Source of the DNA: Paguma larvata
Taxonomy: Eukaryota; Chordata; Mammalia; Carnivora; Viverridae
DNA length: 64,000 nt
Direction: 5' to 3'
NCBI GenBank assembly: GCA_030068075.1
Contig: CM057827.1
Coordinates: 68,958,500-69,022,499 of the forward strand
Shown: piece after piece, positions 45,061 to 57,160 of the stretch
Position numbering within the stretch: the first letter of the stretch is position 1
Layout: every line of letters starts with the position of its first letter
Notes under the pieces: generated by a model
The model's database searches: none
What the model was told of the DNA's origin: nothing
The model's input: the letters and a program-made list of their open reading frames with translations, nothing else
Translations under genes and position numbers: made by a program

Positions 45061-45330
45061 AGATAAGACAATCACACAAATAAAGTAAATCTGTCACTGT
45101 GTTAAGAGCTATAAAGATTAAAACATGGTTCGAGAATTGGACCCAGGCAGCAAAGCGAGGCTGCCCCAGAGAAATGATGCCAGGGCTGAGCTAGGCATTA
45201 ACCAGGTGGTTTTGAGGGAGAAAAGCATGCCAAGCTAGGAGGTACCAGGATCACCATGTACAGACCCCATGAAGGATGCGACTATAAAAGCAGGTTAAAT
45301 TGCCTTACAGACAAGATTTTAAGGTCTCCC

Positions 45331-45574
45331 TCTTCCACTGGTAGCATCAACTTCAACAAACTGCAAACAAACATGGCTTCCCACCATGCTGAGGGGACGC
45401 GTCAAAGAAGAGGAGAGGGATGAGTGGATTTCACAGGCCTTTAGAGGAAGACAATTCAGCAGCAGTCTCCAGTGCTGGGCCTGTTATTTCATGGGGCTGA
45501 CCGACCATTCGTCTATAGTCTGGGAGGGTTTTATTTGTTACTTTTTCCTCCCACCAAAATGGAAACACACCCTA
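45331..45574. other. Single-copy spacer
   Basis: Short segment between the L2 and the next LINE-like element. A 63-codon plus frame (45386-45577) has no known motif. Confidence 0.35.
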
Positions 45575-46205
45575 TAGTTGTATGAACCTATTTTTTTTTT
45601 AGTGAATGTTATATAGTGGACATCTCTGTGAGTCAAATATGGATTTTCAACATCACTTTTAAGTGTTACAAATTATCCCATCATAATTATAACACAAATT
45701 CTTCAACCAGACCTCAGTTGTTGGACATGCATATTGTTTCCAATTTTTTTTTTTAAATAAAAACAACAATGAAAGGACACTTTTGCAACTGTCCTTAGCT
45801 TTTTATGTAAATGGAACTGTGACAAAGAGCGGTATCTGGAGTCAAGCAGACCTGGGTCAATTTCTGGTTTTATCACTTATAGCTGTGTGGCTTGGGGCAA
45901 CTCAGTAAGCCTCAGGTTCCTCACCCATACAATGAGGATTCTAACAGGACCTGTCTTACCCGATTGCTTGGAGGCTTAACTAGTTCAAGTAAGGTCTCAG
46001 CTAGATGGCCGAATATAATCAGCACTTAATAAATAATACCTATTGTTTTGATGAGTAAAGTCTTATGTTTAAGACTTTTGATATATATGGCCAAATCACC
46101 CTCCAGGAAAATGTCATGTGAATTAGTTTTTTATCAGTCACGCATGAGACAACCCAACGAAGTTGTAGCAACCATCATTGCAGCAGAGAATTTCCTCATA
46201 GAAAA
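45575..46205 (+). mobile_element. Old LINE-like element (family A, third copy), split by a MIR
   Basis: 'gtgaatgttatatagtggacatctctgtg', 'caaattcttcaaccagacctcagttgttggacatgcatattgtttccaa' before, and 'gatatatatggccaaatcaccctccaggaaaatg' after, the MIR follow the order seen at 22940-23830. Confidence 0.6.
45825..46055 (+). repeat. MIR SINE, sense, nearly full length
   Basis: 'ggagtcaagcagacctgggtcaatttctggttttatcacttatagctgtgtggcttggggcaactcagtaagcctcaggttcctcacccatacaatgagg' and 'cagcacttaataaataatacctatt' run through the sense MIR with good conservation for this old family. Confidence 0.88.
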
Positions 46206-46230
46206 GTTCTTCTTTAAAAGCAATAGCAGT

Positions 46231-46438
46231 GGGGCGCCTGGGCAGCTTAGCCAGTAAGCATCTGACTTGGGCTCAGGTCATGATCTCCCAGTTTGTGGGT
46301 TCAAGCCCCGCGTTGGGCTTTGTGCTGACAGCTCAGAGCCTGGAGTCAGCTTCGGATTCTATATTTCCCTCTCTCTGCCCCTCTCCTGCTTGTGCTCTGT
46401 CTCTTTCTCTCAAAGATTAAAAAAACATTTAAAAAATT
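46231..46438 (+). mobile_element. CAN-SINE, sense (first of a tandem pair)
   Basis: Head GGGGCGCCTGGGCAGCTTAG, B-box 'gtgggttcaagccccgcg', 'tgacagctcagagcctgg', CT body and A/T tail. AAAAGCAATAGCAGT (46216-46230) precedes it. A similar AAAAGCAGTAGT occurs after the second SINE (46629-46640) and not between the two. Confidence 0.95.
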
Positions 46439-46447
46439 TGGGAGAGG

Positions 46448-46628
46448 GGGGCGCCTGGGTGGCTCAGTTGGGTAAGCATCCGATTTCGGCTCAAGTCATG
46501 ATCTTGTGGTCCGTGAGTTCGAGCCTTGCTTTGGATTCTGTGTCTCCCTCTCTCTCTACCCCTCCCCTGCTTGCATTCTGTCTGTCTAAAATGAATAAAT
46601 ATTGTTTTAAAAATTAATAAAATGAAAT
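46448..46628 (+). mobile_element. CAN-SINE, sense (second of a tandem pair), internally deleted
   Basis: Head 'ggggggcgcctgggtggctcag' and B-box 'gtgagttcgagcc', followed directly by 'ttgctttggattctgtgtctcc'. The usual 'gggctctgtgctgacagctcagagcctgg' block of about 35-40 bp is missing. It follows the tail of the first copy after a 9-bp G-rich link. Confidence 0.94.
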
Positions 46629-46640
46629 AAAAGCAGTAGT

Positions 46641-47284
46641 AGAAGCAGTCGGTGCTCTGCTATATCTCATTGGATCCCTTCACCACACTCCTGAACATCA
46701 GCTACTGATGTGCTTTTCAACCCCAAGATCCAGCTGTGAGTTTGCTAGGCTTCCTTCAGACTGCTGGAACCTGCTTTGTTCTGTTCATAAGGACAGCTAT
46801 AAATGCTTGGAGATTCACTTCCCTCACCCCAGGGATAGCCCTTAACCAATAGCCAACATGTAAGTGTATATTAATACCCCAGTGTCCTTGCTCCCTCGTG
46901 GGGACAACTCTGAGGTATAATGTTCACTGTCTTTAAAACTCTCCCATGGACCAAACACGGCCTTCTCTGTGAGCCTCGTTTGCATGGCATCCTGCCTTTC
47001 CCTGACCCACTCCCCATGCCTTTAATCATCTTCTCCTGGGAGCATTTCTTTAAGAAGTAATATTCACAGGAATCTCCATTTGGTAGTGGCTTCTGAGAAA
47101 TACAAAAGCCAATTTTTTTCTCTCCTCCTGGTTTTTAGAGTTTAAATATAAAATTTTTGATCAATTATTTTCTAACAGAAAACAACACATCATTGATTTA
47201 TTTCTTAGGGATTTGCATGCTGCAGCACTGTTTTGATGTCCTTGGCAAAGGAATAACTGGAGATCAGGGTAGAGGAAGCAAAAG
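46641..47284. other. Single-copy stretch
   Basis: Nothing recognised. Confidence 0.45.
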
Positions 47285-47420
47285 AGTTTGTGTTTTCATG
47301 GAAAGTGTGCTCATGTTGGGAGTGCTCCGATATCCTGGGCTCTAATCTAGGTCTGCTGATAACTAGCTGTGGGATTCCTGAGCAAGTCACTCACCATTGC
47401 TAGGTCTCTGAATAACTACT
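47285..47420 (+). repeat. MIR-like SINE, sense
   Basis: 'gctctaatctaggtctgctgataactagctgtgggattcctgagcaagtcactcacc' follows the MIR sense core. Confidence 0.65.
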
Positions 47421-48194
47421 GATATTCTCTAGGGCTCAAAAATGTCTACTGGACATGTGTAGGGCTTTTTCACGTCAATGAAAATATTGCTACCAGGAAA
47501 GGTAGACATCAGATCAGAATTCACGTACACCTTTAATCCTTACCTTTCGAATTTCTTTGAAGACACCCACATTTCTATCCTGTGCTGCCTAATTCCAAGC
47601 TCATTTCTTTCTGTCATGGCCTCTTAGGGAGGCCTGCTTTCCAGCCTTTGATGAGCAACAGATTCTATCCCTGCTGCTATAGAAAATCCATCACTCATGC
47701 CTCCCCCCCATGAATTTCTGACTCTCTCACTCAATATATTATCAACCATGCAGCTTTGACGCTTTAATGCTCTCCGCAGAGCGGGCATGTTTGCAGGAGA
47801 TCGAAAAGGAGGGAAACTGGATCTACATCACTTATCCTCTCATTTTGGAAGTCTGAGGAAGCAAGGCCCTGTGAGTTCAGAGGGCCCAGAGTGGGAGAGG
47901 AGGTAGTCCTGAAACTGAGAACTTGGGTCCCCTTCCCGTGCTCATAAGGAGGCACGGCGTATTAATGAGGAACCAGAAGGCCTGGGACAGTTCAAAGTTT
48001 TCTCTGAAAGACTGCAGGCTCCACAGTTTTCTCTCACAGTGAAGCAGGCTCCAATTATTCTGTGAACAAATGGATTGAGAGGGTTGGCAACTTCCGGCTG
48101 AGAGCAAGGACTTAAAAAGAAATGAAGCCTATTCCTATTTAAGCAAAGACTTAAAACTCAAGACAAAGCACGACATACACCCACAAGACCAGAA
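47421..48194. other. Single-copy stretch
   Basis: Overlapping minus frames at 47764-48107 have no recognised domain. Confidence 0.4.
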
Positions 48195-49070
48195 AAAAAA
48201 TTTTTACAGTGTGATGATATCCAAAAGATGGTAAGGAGGTTGGTCAACGGGAACTCTTTCACACTTTCAGTAGGAGTGTAAATAGTACGACCACTTTGGA
48301 AAACATTATTCCATCACCTGCTAAAGTTGAATATATGCATATTATGTGACTGTGCTCTTAGATGAACAGGTAGAGAAACCCTTGCCTACAAGCTGAAGTT
48401 CATACCATTTTTCATATATGTGAAAAATGGGGAACAATACAAATGTCCATGTGTTCTCTGACAAGGATATGGACAAGCAAATGAATAAATTAGTATATCG
48501 CACAAGTGTCTATTTTTCAGTAATGAGAATTAATGAACTGTATCACATGAAATATCAGAAATAAATTTTGGGGGAAACCTAGGTGGCTCAGTCCATTGAG
48601 CATCCAACTCTTGATTTTAGCTCCAGTCATGATCCCAGGATGGTGAGATCCAGCCCCGTGTTGAGCTCCATGCTGAGCGTGGAGCATATTTAAGATTCTT
48701 TCTCTCACTCTGCCCCTTTCCCCCATTCGTGCGCTCTCTCTTTCTCTCTATCTCAAATTTAAAAAAAAAAAGGAAGAAACCTTTAAACATAATATTTAAT
48801 TTAAAAAAAAGCAAATCATAGATTATGGACTGTTACCATTTTTGTAAAGATCCAGACCAGACGATGTGACACTAACAATGTGTCACTGAGGAATACCTAC
48901 ACATGTAATTAAAAAAAAAAAGTTCCTAAGAAAAAATATGCCAAAAAATTCTCAAATACTCATTATCTCTAGGTAAGAGGGGGGCAGAGGTTAGAGAGTA
49001 GCATGTGTTGTTCTAGTTTTTCTATTGGGTCCAGCGTTTATGAATGTTCCCTTTATTAACATGCCTCACA
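48195..49070 (+). mobile_element. Old L1 3' region, sense, split by a SINE
   Basis: 'gtcaacgggaactctttcacac', 'gtaaatagtacgaccactttggaaaacatt', 'ggaacaatacaaatgtccatgtg' and 'gacaagcaaatgaataaattagtatatcgcac' match the conserved 3' stretch of old L1M elements ('ggaactctcatacactgc...accactttggaaaac...aatgtccatcaac...'). After the SINE 'gattatggactgttaccatttttgtaaa...' continues it. Confidence 0.75.
48571..48771 (+). mobile_element. CAN-SINE, older caniform-like subfamily, sense
   Basis: Head 'ggggaaacctaggtggctcag', 'catccaactcttgattttagctcc', 'gatccagccccgtgttgagctccatgctgagcgtggagc' and 'tttaagattctttctctcactctgcccc'. The 'actcttgattttagctc' and 'gagcgtggagc' variants differ from the felid-type copies and resemble an older subfamily also common in dogs. 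Confidence 0.85.
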
Positions 49071-52000
49071 ATCATCATATATATTAGATACCATTATTTT
49101 AGAAGTATCAAATATTACCTACACACTAGTTTTTAAATAAGATGAGTAAATGGGAATGCGACCCAAAAAGGAGAAGAGAGTAGAGCAAACAGGCAAAATG
49201 GACTCCCTTCTCAGTAACCCAGAGGCATTTGTGAGCGTTCATTCATGAGTTACTCTCCAAAGTCATCCCTACAGTTAGATCCATATGGAATAGCCAGTAT
49301 CACACTTCGGTTCCTCCACATTTAGATAAAGTACAGTAATTGCTCTTCTACTCCTGGAATATTAAATGGGAGTGTAATATGAACTGGCAAACTGAGAAAT
49401 GTGTCACAGGTATCATGTGGAATTGTGATCATCTTCCCAAATCTACTTTGGGAGAATGTTGCAGGACAAAGGACAGACGAAAACTCTCAAGGAAGTTAAA
49501 GACTGAGAAAAATGACAATGATCTAAGAAGAAAATAATAATAGTTACAAGACAGCTGGTAATTGATCCAGAGTCTTTGCTTTTTTTTCTCTCATGCTCGT
49601 ATTCTCTTCATATTTATAGAAATGTGTAAAGACCAAAAAAGAAGCAAACCACAGTCTATGCAACTTCTGTTATGTACTGAGTCAGTTCAAAAGCAAATAC
49701 CAGTACATGTTCCTGGAACTTTACAATTTCACATATAAAAGCACACACCCCCTCACTTATATGATCTTCTTAAAAGTAAAATTCTGTGAGGCAAAATTAA
49801 TAGAGGTAATGTGGAAATTCATAGTTTTATAATTTCTATTATTAGATATCAGAAGCAAATATATAATTTCTCAGGGCATTTGTTTATAAAATGAATATAA
49901 AAATATAAAAATGCTTTTTGAAATATTTTCTGAAAGTTTGCTCGATGCAAACAAAATTAGTCAAAAATTACAAAATCGGTTAAGCAATTTTGATACGTAT
50001 TTATCTCTGTGACCGCAAGTTAGTTGATTGTTTTCCTTCTCCCATGAATGAATTAAATTATTTTACAGGATTGACTGATTGAGTAACTTAACACAGCCTC
50101 CATCTCATTGCTTCTAGTAACAGCCCTGCATGACCACAACACCCTGACCAGAGCTGCCAGAATGGTCTGTTCTGAGCTCACCCCAAGCTTATTTGTCAGT
50201 TTATTATTTATAAAACAATTGGGCTGTAAAATAATCACATCAGATACCTCATTTGGGGAGATGAGAGCAAACAGTCACATGGTTACAGTGAAGAAGCAGA
50301 GGCAGAGAAAAGTTCGATGACTTCCTGAAAGTCACATGAGGACAAAACAGAGAACAGAAAATAGATTTCTTACCAATCAGTCCAATAAGCTAGATTTCCA
50401 AGGTTACCTTGACTTCTTAGATTGCAGAAAAAGAGAAACCCAATTACCGTTAGTGTATTATTTTGTACTGAATTTCTGTTGTATCACCTGATGATCGGCA
50501 TAGGAAACAACTTTCTCTCTGCTCTGGTTTGTGTGCTGGTCTATGAGGAGGAAAATAACTTCACCCGAGCCCCATCTCCCTACTCAGCCTAGTGTCGGAA
50601 GGTAGACATCTCCCTCTATTGCATCTACGAGAAGCAGTGAGCAGGCCCGCCATTAGCAGTCTGAAGCTGGTTGGCAAAGTGGATTGGCATCTCTTCTTCA
50701 ATCTAGTTTTAACTATCTGACATTCAAAACAATAAGCCCCAGTGTGTAGGCTCCAGGCTTTAAAATATAAGTGAGAAAAAGAGGCCTCCTGGGGGCTCCA
50801 GCCTAGGCTACGTTCTCCAACTCATTTTACCAGAGGCCTTGCATTTCCAGTAGTGACAGCTACAGTAGAGAGAGATGTTAATCATTTGCCAATTGGAAGG
50901 TCTTCTAAGCAGCTTTAATTCAGGAACCCTTCCCCCAGTTACAAGTACAAAGGGTCTGCCTACTACTAGACCACTAGTTATCAATTCCCTGTTTTTCTTA
51001 GACATTAAGAGAGGAGGATCCACACTGGGCAATATCATTAGAACTGAACATATTCTTATGGAACAGATTGACATTTGTCCTGCTGGTCTACCAGCAGGCA
51101 AAGTTCTATAGCTGAATGCAATCCTACCAGACATTGTGAGAGCAAGAGCTGAAAGGGCTCTTAGGTACAGAGAATATGAAGTGCATCAAGTAAAGACTAA
51201 GGGATCTGCAGGTGATGACCCAGCTCCAATCGGGTCCTAGGCCCTTAACTGATGTTCCTTACCGCCATACTTACCAATCCTCCCACTTGACTCCTCCCCA
51301 GCAACAGGCTCTCTCCCTTCCCATAATAGATTCTGTTGCTGCTGCAACAAGGTCCTCTCTCCTAGGCTTGGGCTGTAGGTGTTGAATGCTAATGGCTCAC
51401 TCCTAAACCCTGCCTCTCTTGGAGCTCCCTAGGAAGTAATGCACCGGCCCCCAATAGCTCACAGCCAGTGGTTGATGCAGTGCTTCTTGGACACAGCAAA
51501 CTCTAAAGTTCATTTCCTCTAGGTTCATTTCCATCATAGTTTCCATCAACTCTGAAGTTCATTGTAGTCATTCCCATCTGAGGCCCTACTTCATCTGAAC
51601 TCACATCTCTGCTTGTCCTCCCCTGCCCTATTCTGGTTCCTTCACTTCTCTGTAGGTTTCTCCTGCAAGCATTTACTCATTAAAACCATTTGTATAAAAA
51701 TTCCCACCTCAGGCTGTGCCCCGAAGGACAGCATCTTAAGATGTTTCTCAAGCAAACTTCTCAGGGTCAGCTCCCAGACCACTTGGAGTCCTCTCTGCAA
51801 CTTTCTTATTTTCTAAAGATAAAAATGCTTTGCCCCTTCTTTGTCTTGCTCAGAACACATTTTTTTTTCTTTCCTCCTCCTCTCTTCTCCATTAGCCCTG
51901 TTTCCCCCATATTTCCCCTCCAAATAATATTATTCTTTTATACTATTATTTTCTTGTTCTTCCAATTGTCCAATACGCCTATAGAGCAATTCCTTAGCAA

Positions 52001-52779
52001 TATAAGATCCAGTTCCATTTTCTTGAGGGCAGGAAGGGCTTTATGTTCAAAACCACCAATGAAGTAATGAAACATCTTTCAGTATCAGCATGAGAGTTCA
52101 AATTTAAATAAAGTCTTTTGTTTTGATCAGTTTAACATACATAACACTGTCTAGTTACTTTCTTATAAATAAATACAAATCAAGTTCAGTAATAAACATA
52201 AAAAGAAAACACAGAGATGAAGAACATTTAGAAAAGAAAGTTTGCTCGCAAAAAGTTTTACAGTGGAGTTTAAGCTTTAGAAAAACTAACTGACCACATT
52301 TAAATAAATAAACAGGCATTTAAAGGGGAAAACTTATAAGGTTATCAAGTTTACCAGATGAAAGTTAGTCTCTTCATAATAGGAATGTTCCCTCACACTA
52401 TGACTATACCAGTAAGGGTTGTCACACAGCAATATGTTAAAAACTATGAATAAAATTGGTTTCATCGGGAAATCAGTAACTTATTGGAAATGGCTATGGT
52501 TTTATTTATTTTGGAGGCTAGAACAAGAGAGTTGACTCTGGTTTGTTGCTGTTGCTACTGTTGAGTGTGATAGTGCACATTTATTCACAATGAGGCAGTG
52601 TCAGTAGGTTAGCTTTGTTTCATATGGACTGTTCTTTATATTTCGTGGATGTGACTTATGAATTCCAGCAGGAGGGGGTTATTTATCTTCTTCTTCCAAA
52701 GGCCCTGTTTTTTAATAGTTCCTTACTTTTTCTTGTGCAGTTTTCCTAAAAGACTTTATTTGTTTGTTTTGTTTTAGAG
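49071..52779. other. Mostly single-copy block of about 3.7 kb
   Basis: A possible MIR core at 50262-50345 ('cagaggcagagaaaagttcgatgacttcctgaaagtcacatg') is the only repeat I can suggest. Many 60-125 codon frames occur; a T-rich plus strand produces the 125-codon frame at 51690-52067. None has a recognisable domain. Confidence 0.4.
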
Positions 52780-52954
52780 AGAGATTTATTTTAAGAGTTT
52801 GCTTATACAATTATGGAGATATGATAAGTCTAAAATAGGCCAGCAGGCTGGAAACCCAGGCAGGAGTTGCAAACTGACTCCAAAGACAGTGTGCTGGCAG
52901 AATTCCCCATTGGTCAGGGGAAGTCAGTCTTTGTTCTACTAAGATCTTCAACTG

Positions 52955-53153
52955 GGGGCGCCTGGGTGGCTCAGTCAGTTAAGCACCCAACTCTTGGCTT
53001 CAGCTCAGGTTATAATCTTACAGTTTGTGAGTTCAAGCCTCACATCGAGCTCTGTACTGACAGCATGAAGCCTGCTTGGAATTCTCTGTCTCCCTCTCTC
53101 TCTGCCTCTCCCCTGCTCCCTTTTTCTCTCAAAATTAATTAATTAAAAAAAAT
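52955..53153 (+). mobile_element. CAN-SINE, sense, with 12-bp TSD
   Basis: Head 'ggggcgcctgggtggctcag', 'cccaactcttggcttcagctcagg', CT body and 'aaaattaattaattaaaa' tail. GATCTTCAACTG (52943-52954) and GATCTTCAATTG (53154-53165) flank it with one mismatch. Confidence 0.95.
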
Positions 53154-53241
53154 GATCTTCAATTGAATGGCTGAGACCCACCCACATTATGGAGGGTGGT
53201 CTGCCTTACTCAAAGGCCACCGGTTTAAATGTTAATCTCCT

Positions 53242-53445
53242 GGGGTGCCTGGGTGACTCAGTTGTTTCGGCATCCAACTTTGGCTCCGGTCATAATCTCG
53301 TGGTTCACAAGTTTGAGCCTCGGTCAAGCTATGTGCTGACAGCTCGGAGCCTGGAGCCTGCTTTGCATTGTGTATCTCCCTCTCTCTCTGCCCCTCCCCT
53401 GCTCATGCTCTGTCTTTCTCTCAGAAATAAATAAACATTAAAAAA
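53242..53445 (+). mobile_element. CAN-SINE, sense
   Basis: Head 'ggggtgcctgggtgactcag', 'catccaactttggctccgg', 'ctgacagctcggagcctggagcctgc', CT body and 'gaaataaataaacatt' tail. It lies 88 bp after another SINE in the same host repeat. 'aatctc' recurs on both sides as a weak TSD. Confidence 0.94.
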
Positions 53446-53585
53446 ATCAAATAATCTCAGAAGAAAAAAAAATACCAACAAACCACCACCAACAACAACA
53501 ACAAAAGAAACACCTTCATAGAAATATCCAGCATAGTATTTAATTAAATATCTGAGCATTGTGGCTCAGCCAAGTTTACGTAAGA

Positions 53586-54287
53586 AAATTACACTGGCAA
53601 ATTCTAAGGGTTTTTTTTTCTTCCCATTCGTTACATTTTCAGAAATGAAGATATACCCTATACGTTGTTCTAGAGTAGATCAGATCCAATGTGTCTCATT
53701 GCATTTCATTACAATCCCTTAATTTAATTAGTTTAATAACTTTTAATGGAAAATATCTCTTTTCATTTGTGACTTTAATCTCTGTGAAAGGTATTCCCTT
53801 CTCCAGTATCAAATTTCCTGATCAGTGAAATTGGTAGAGTTAGCTTTGTGGCAAAAGTCTGATTAAATTAAACCACTTACTGAATAGGTTTTCAGAGAGC
53901 CTCAGAAACTACATGCAACATTTTTAAAGGAGAGATGGATACTCATGTAGTAGACACAGACAAGAGCCCAAACACAGATCTGTCAAGACAAGAGACAGGG
54001 AAGCATGGTTTCAAAGTCAAGTCCTAAAGACACTGTCACTAGTTAAAGGAAAGAGATAAAGTACAGAAGGATGAGTTTGGAACAAGTTGACAACAGATGA
54101 CTAGTTGTATGGTATGGAAGGAGAATATATGAAAAGAAATACCAGGAAATACATTGCCTGCTGCTAGGGTGAGCTTTCTCATAGTCTCTCTCTTGTGAGC
54201 TTGGATCGCTTTAAGAACTTCAGCATCTGCTCATGGGCAGCAAAGAATACAAACATACTAGTCATCTTTCAACAAAATATGTGACAC
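53586..54287. other. AT-rich single-copy stretch
   Basis: Nothing recognised. Several TTAATTTAATTA-type words near 53719-53731 could be homeodomain sites or plain AT richness. Confidence 0.4.
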
Positions 54288-54468
54288 ATCAATAGTTTTG
54301 AACCTTGGTTACACATTAAAACCAACAGGAGCAATTTGAAAATCCTTATGCCAAGGCTACAGCTCAGTCCAATTAAATAGAATCTGCGGTGAGACATAGG
54401 TATCAATATTTTTAAAGCTCCCCAGGTGATGCCAATATGAAGCCAAGGTTGAGAAGCATTTACATGCA
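54288..54468 (+). mobile_element. MER5A-type hAT remnant
   Basis: 'agttttgaaccttggttacacattaaaacc', 'cagctcagtccaattaaatagaatctg', 'gctccccaggtgatgcc' and end 'ggttgagaagcattt' match MER5A with eroded terminal repeats. Confidence 0.8.
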
Positions 54469-55809
54469 ACCTAACATAATGTACACAAAGAGATCAGGAG
54501 ATAGAAACATTGAGTGGGCAATCAACATGAATTCTGGAAAGGTTTGAGGATTTTAAGTATAAAAAGGGGGAGTTATACATTTTTCCAGAATGTCTGGGTC
54601 ATAGATGAGAAATAAAAAAGGCTCTGTAGCTGTAATAGGATTCAGTCATGCAGTGATTATAACATAGGTAGGGTCCCAGAATACCCCCTCCATCCATTAA
54701 AGACATACCAAAAGAGCAATATTTGGATACAAGAAATCAAGAACGCTGAAAGCCATAAGAGTTACAAAAATTATATAACAAAGAGGCAGAAATTTCAGGT
54801 TCTAGACATTTGGTTTTGCTGTCTTTCCCAACTTACACGCCTAAAAAGGACGACACAGGTATTGAGATTAGGTTGTTTTGCTGAAGAACCTCCAGAGGGC
54901 GCTCTCAGTGTGCCCTTCCCTTAGGGTGTGGAGGAATTGATTCTGCATGGGAGTGGCCACAGTACATACCACCAAGGCCACTGTACCCTTCCTGGGAGGA
55001 AGCTGAGATAGCCCAACTAAGGCAACCCCCAAGGCATGTTTCATAAAATAAGCAAATTGACAGGGGAAAGCCTCAGATGGAGGCAGCTTTCTATTTCCCA
55101 ACTGTTGATGGTGTTCTCGATACTGGAGGAAACTATTTAAGGTGCAAGAATTAAGGACCATTGAGACCGGACCACTACGATATACAGCACCAATAAATAC
55201 AATAGTATGTTATTGGTGAATTTGTTAGAAAATCCAAGGTTGAGAAAGTGAGAAGGGACACAAAGAGAAATGAGGAATTTCTACATTTTTATAGAATGTA
55301 AGTTGTGATGTCATCAAACTGTGCAGCTGGGATTCCAAAACGCTGACTGAAATAAGACCCCAGAACCCAAGAGGCCACAAAGTGGGAATTCATGATGACT
55401 AGAGAGTGCAGGGGGTTACATAGGACCACAAATTAGGGATAGGCCATCACAGTCAGAAGCACATTGTCCAAACATCCAAGAAGAATTTTAAAAGATATTT
55501 GCATCAGGCAGCCTTTATGAGAGGACTCTACTGTGAGTTTGGATGTCTGCAATCATCTCTGGGATTGTGACAGAAGTGAAACCAAGGTTGGTCAAGGACA
55601 GGTTGGAGAGAAAGTACGCAGGGATGAGGTGGGGATCTGGACTGACAGATTGATGAGCAGTTCCCAAGAACAGTGACCAAGCACATAGTCTGGGATGGAC
55701 AAAAGAAGAGGGGCTGTAGTTCCTTATCATTTGAGAGGCTTAAAGGAGAAATTCCAAGACATGTGTTAGATTCTTTGGTCCCATGTGGCTGGGAAATCTT
55801 CTTCATGTA
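54469..55809. other. Single-copy stretch, possible L2 traces near the end
   Basis: A 97-codon minus frame (54868-55161) lacks motifs. Two overlapping minus frames at 55515-55806 cover sequence that faintly resembles antisense L2. No gene called. Confidence 0.35.
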
Positions 55810-57160
55810 TTCATTCTCCAGTGTTCGTTCTTTTTTTATATAGATTAAAGTTTCTGGCCTAAATCATTTTTATCTCTCTAAATAAGTTCATTTAATATTT
55901 TTTTCAAGGCAGATCTACTTGCAACAAATCCTTTCAATTTTTGTTTGTCTGAGAAAGTCACTATTTTTCTTTCACTTTTGAAGGATAACTTCACATGTTA
56001 CAGAATTCTAGATTGGTGTTTTTCTTCCCTCAATACTTTAATTATATCACTCCACTCTATTTTTGCTTGCATGGTTTATGAAGAGAAGTCAGATGTAATT
56101 TTTATCTTTGCTCTTCTAGAGGCAAGATGTTTTTTCCCTCTGGCTTTAGATTACTTTTATCTTTGACTTTATGAACTTTGAATATAATACGCCTACGTGT
56201 TGTTTTTTGTTTGTTTGCTTATTTGTTTCTGTTCAGTTTTGGTTTTGGTTTGGGCATTTATCTTGCTGGTGTTTTCTGATCTTCCTGGATTGGTGCCCGA
56301 TATTAATTTGTGGAAACTGTCATTGTGGCTTCAAATATTGCTTCTGTTCCTTTCTCTCTTCTTATGCCATTCCACTTATACATATGTTCAACCTTCTGTA
56401 ACAGTCCCACAATTTTTGGTATACTGTTATTTTTTTTCTGTTTTTCTCTTTGCTTTTCAATTTTGGAAATTTCTATGGTCATATTTTCAAGCCTAGAGAT
56501 TCTTTCCTCAACTATTTCTAGTCTACTAATAAGGCACCATAGGCATTCTTAATTTCTGTACAGGGTTTTTGATCTCTGGCATTTCTATTTTTTCTTAAAA
56601 TATCCATCTCTCTGTTTACATTCTCCATCTGTTCTTGCATGCTGTCAGCTTTTTCTGGCAGAGCCCTAAGCATATTAATCCTAGTCATTTTTTTTTACTT
56701 ATTTTTGAACAGGTAAGATTTTATTATTTTTTTAATATTTAATGGCTTCTCTTTTTTAATGTACAGATTTAAGGTATAACCTAAAATATTATCTCCCCTG
56801 TAAGTCATGTTTGATTATATACATTCAAACCATAATTCAACAAAAATAAAAAGTAATTGTTGATTAGCAGTTGATGTTTAAAAAAAATTATAGTCATTTT
56901 AAATTCCTCGACTGATAATTTCTATATCCCACCACATCTGACTCTGAATCTGATGCTTCTTCAGTCTCTTCCAAATGTGCTTTTTTTGCCTTCTAGTATG
57001 CCTTGTAATTTTGGTTGGAACCTAGACATGATGTCCTGGGTAAAAGAAACTCTAGCAAATAGGCATTTAATGGTATGGTGGTAAGGTGTAGGGGGACGGG
57101 AAACATTCTATTGTCTTGTATGTTAGGCTCTGGTAAGTTTGTTCAGCTTTTTATTTGTTG
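55810..57160. mobile_element. T-rich old LINE-like segment (probably L1M)
   Basis: 'ggataacttcacatgttacagaattctagattggtg', 'ggcttcaaatattgcttctg', 'caagcctagagattctttcctcaactatttctagtctac', 'atatccatctctctgtttacattctcc' and 'tgccttgtaattttggttggaacctagacatg' follow a T-rich sequence common in mammalian genomes and usually classed with old L1. Subfamily and strand are uncertain. The Phe/Leu-rich frames at 55945-56552 are by-products of this composition. Confidence 0.5.

Larger units (their letters stand above)
43880..45330 (-). mobile_element. Antisense L2 LINE that hosts both LTRs
   Basis: Three pieces join in order: 43880-43909 ('ggtccttgcagtcagagaagtcac'), 44266-44292 ('gtagcgggagagaccagcac') and 45061-45330 ('agataagacaatcacacaaataaa', 'ctgtgttaagagctataaag', 'gaggctgccccagagaaatgatgccagggctgag', 'taaccaggtggttttgaggg'). 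Together they follow the antisense L2 3' region, which shows that the LTRs are later insertions. Confidence 0.65.
52780..53585. repeat. Ancient interspersed repeat (family B, second copy), with two SINEs
   Basis: 'gagagatttattttaagagtttgcttatacaattatgg', 'cagcaggctggaaacccaggcagg', 'tggcagaattccccattgg...gtcagtctttgttctac', then between the SINEs 'cccacccacattatggagggtggtctgccttactcaaaggcc' and after them 'tagaaatatccagcatagtattt...gtggctcagccaagttt' follow the same order as the copy at 39142-40600. Confidence 0.7.

Noticed and set aside
55945..56552. Overlapping Phe/Leu-rich frames resembling membrane proteins
   Set aside because: Three frames overlap in T-rich old LINE-like sequence; hydrophobicity follows base composition.
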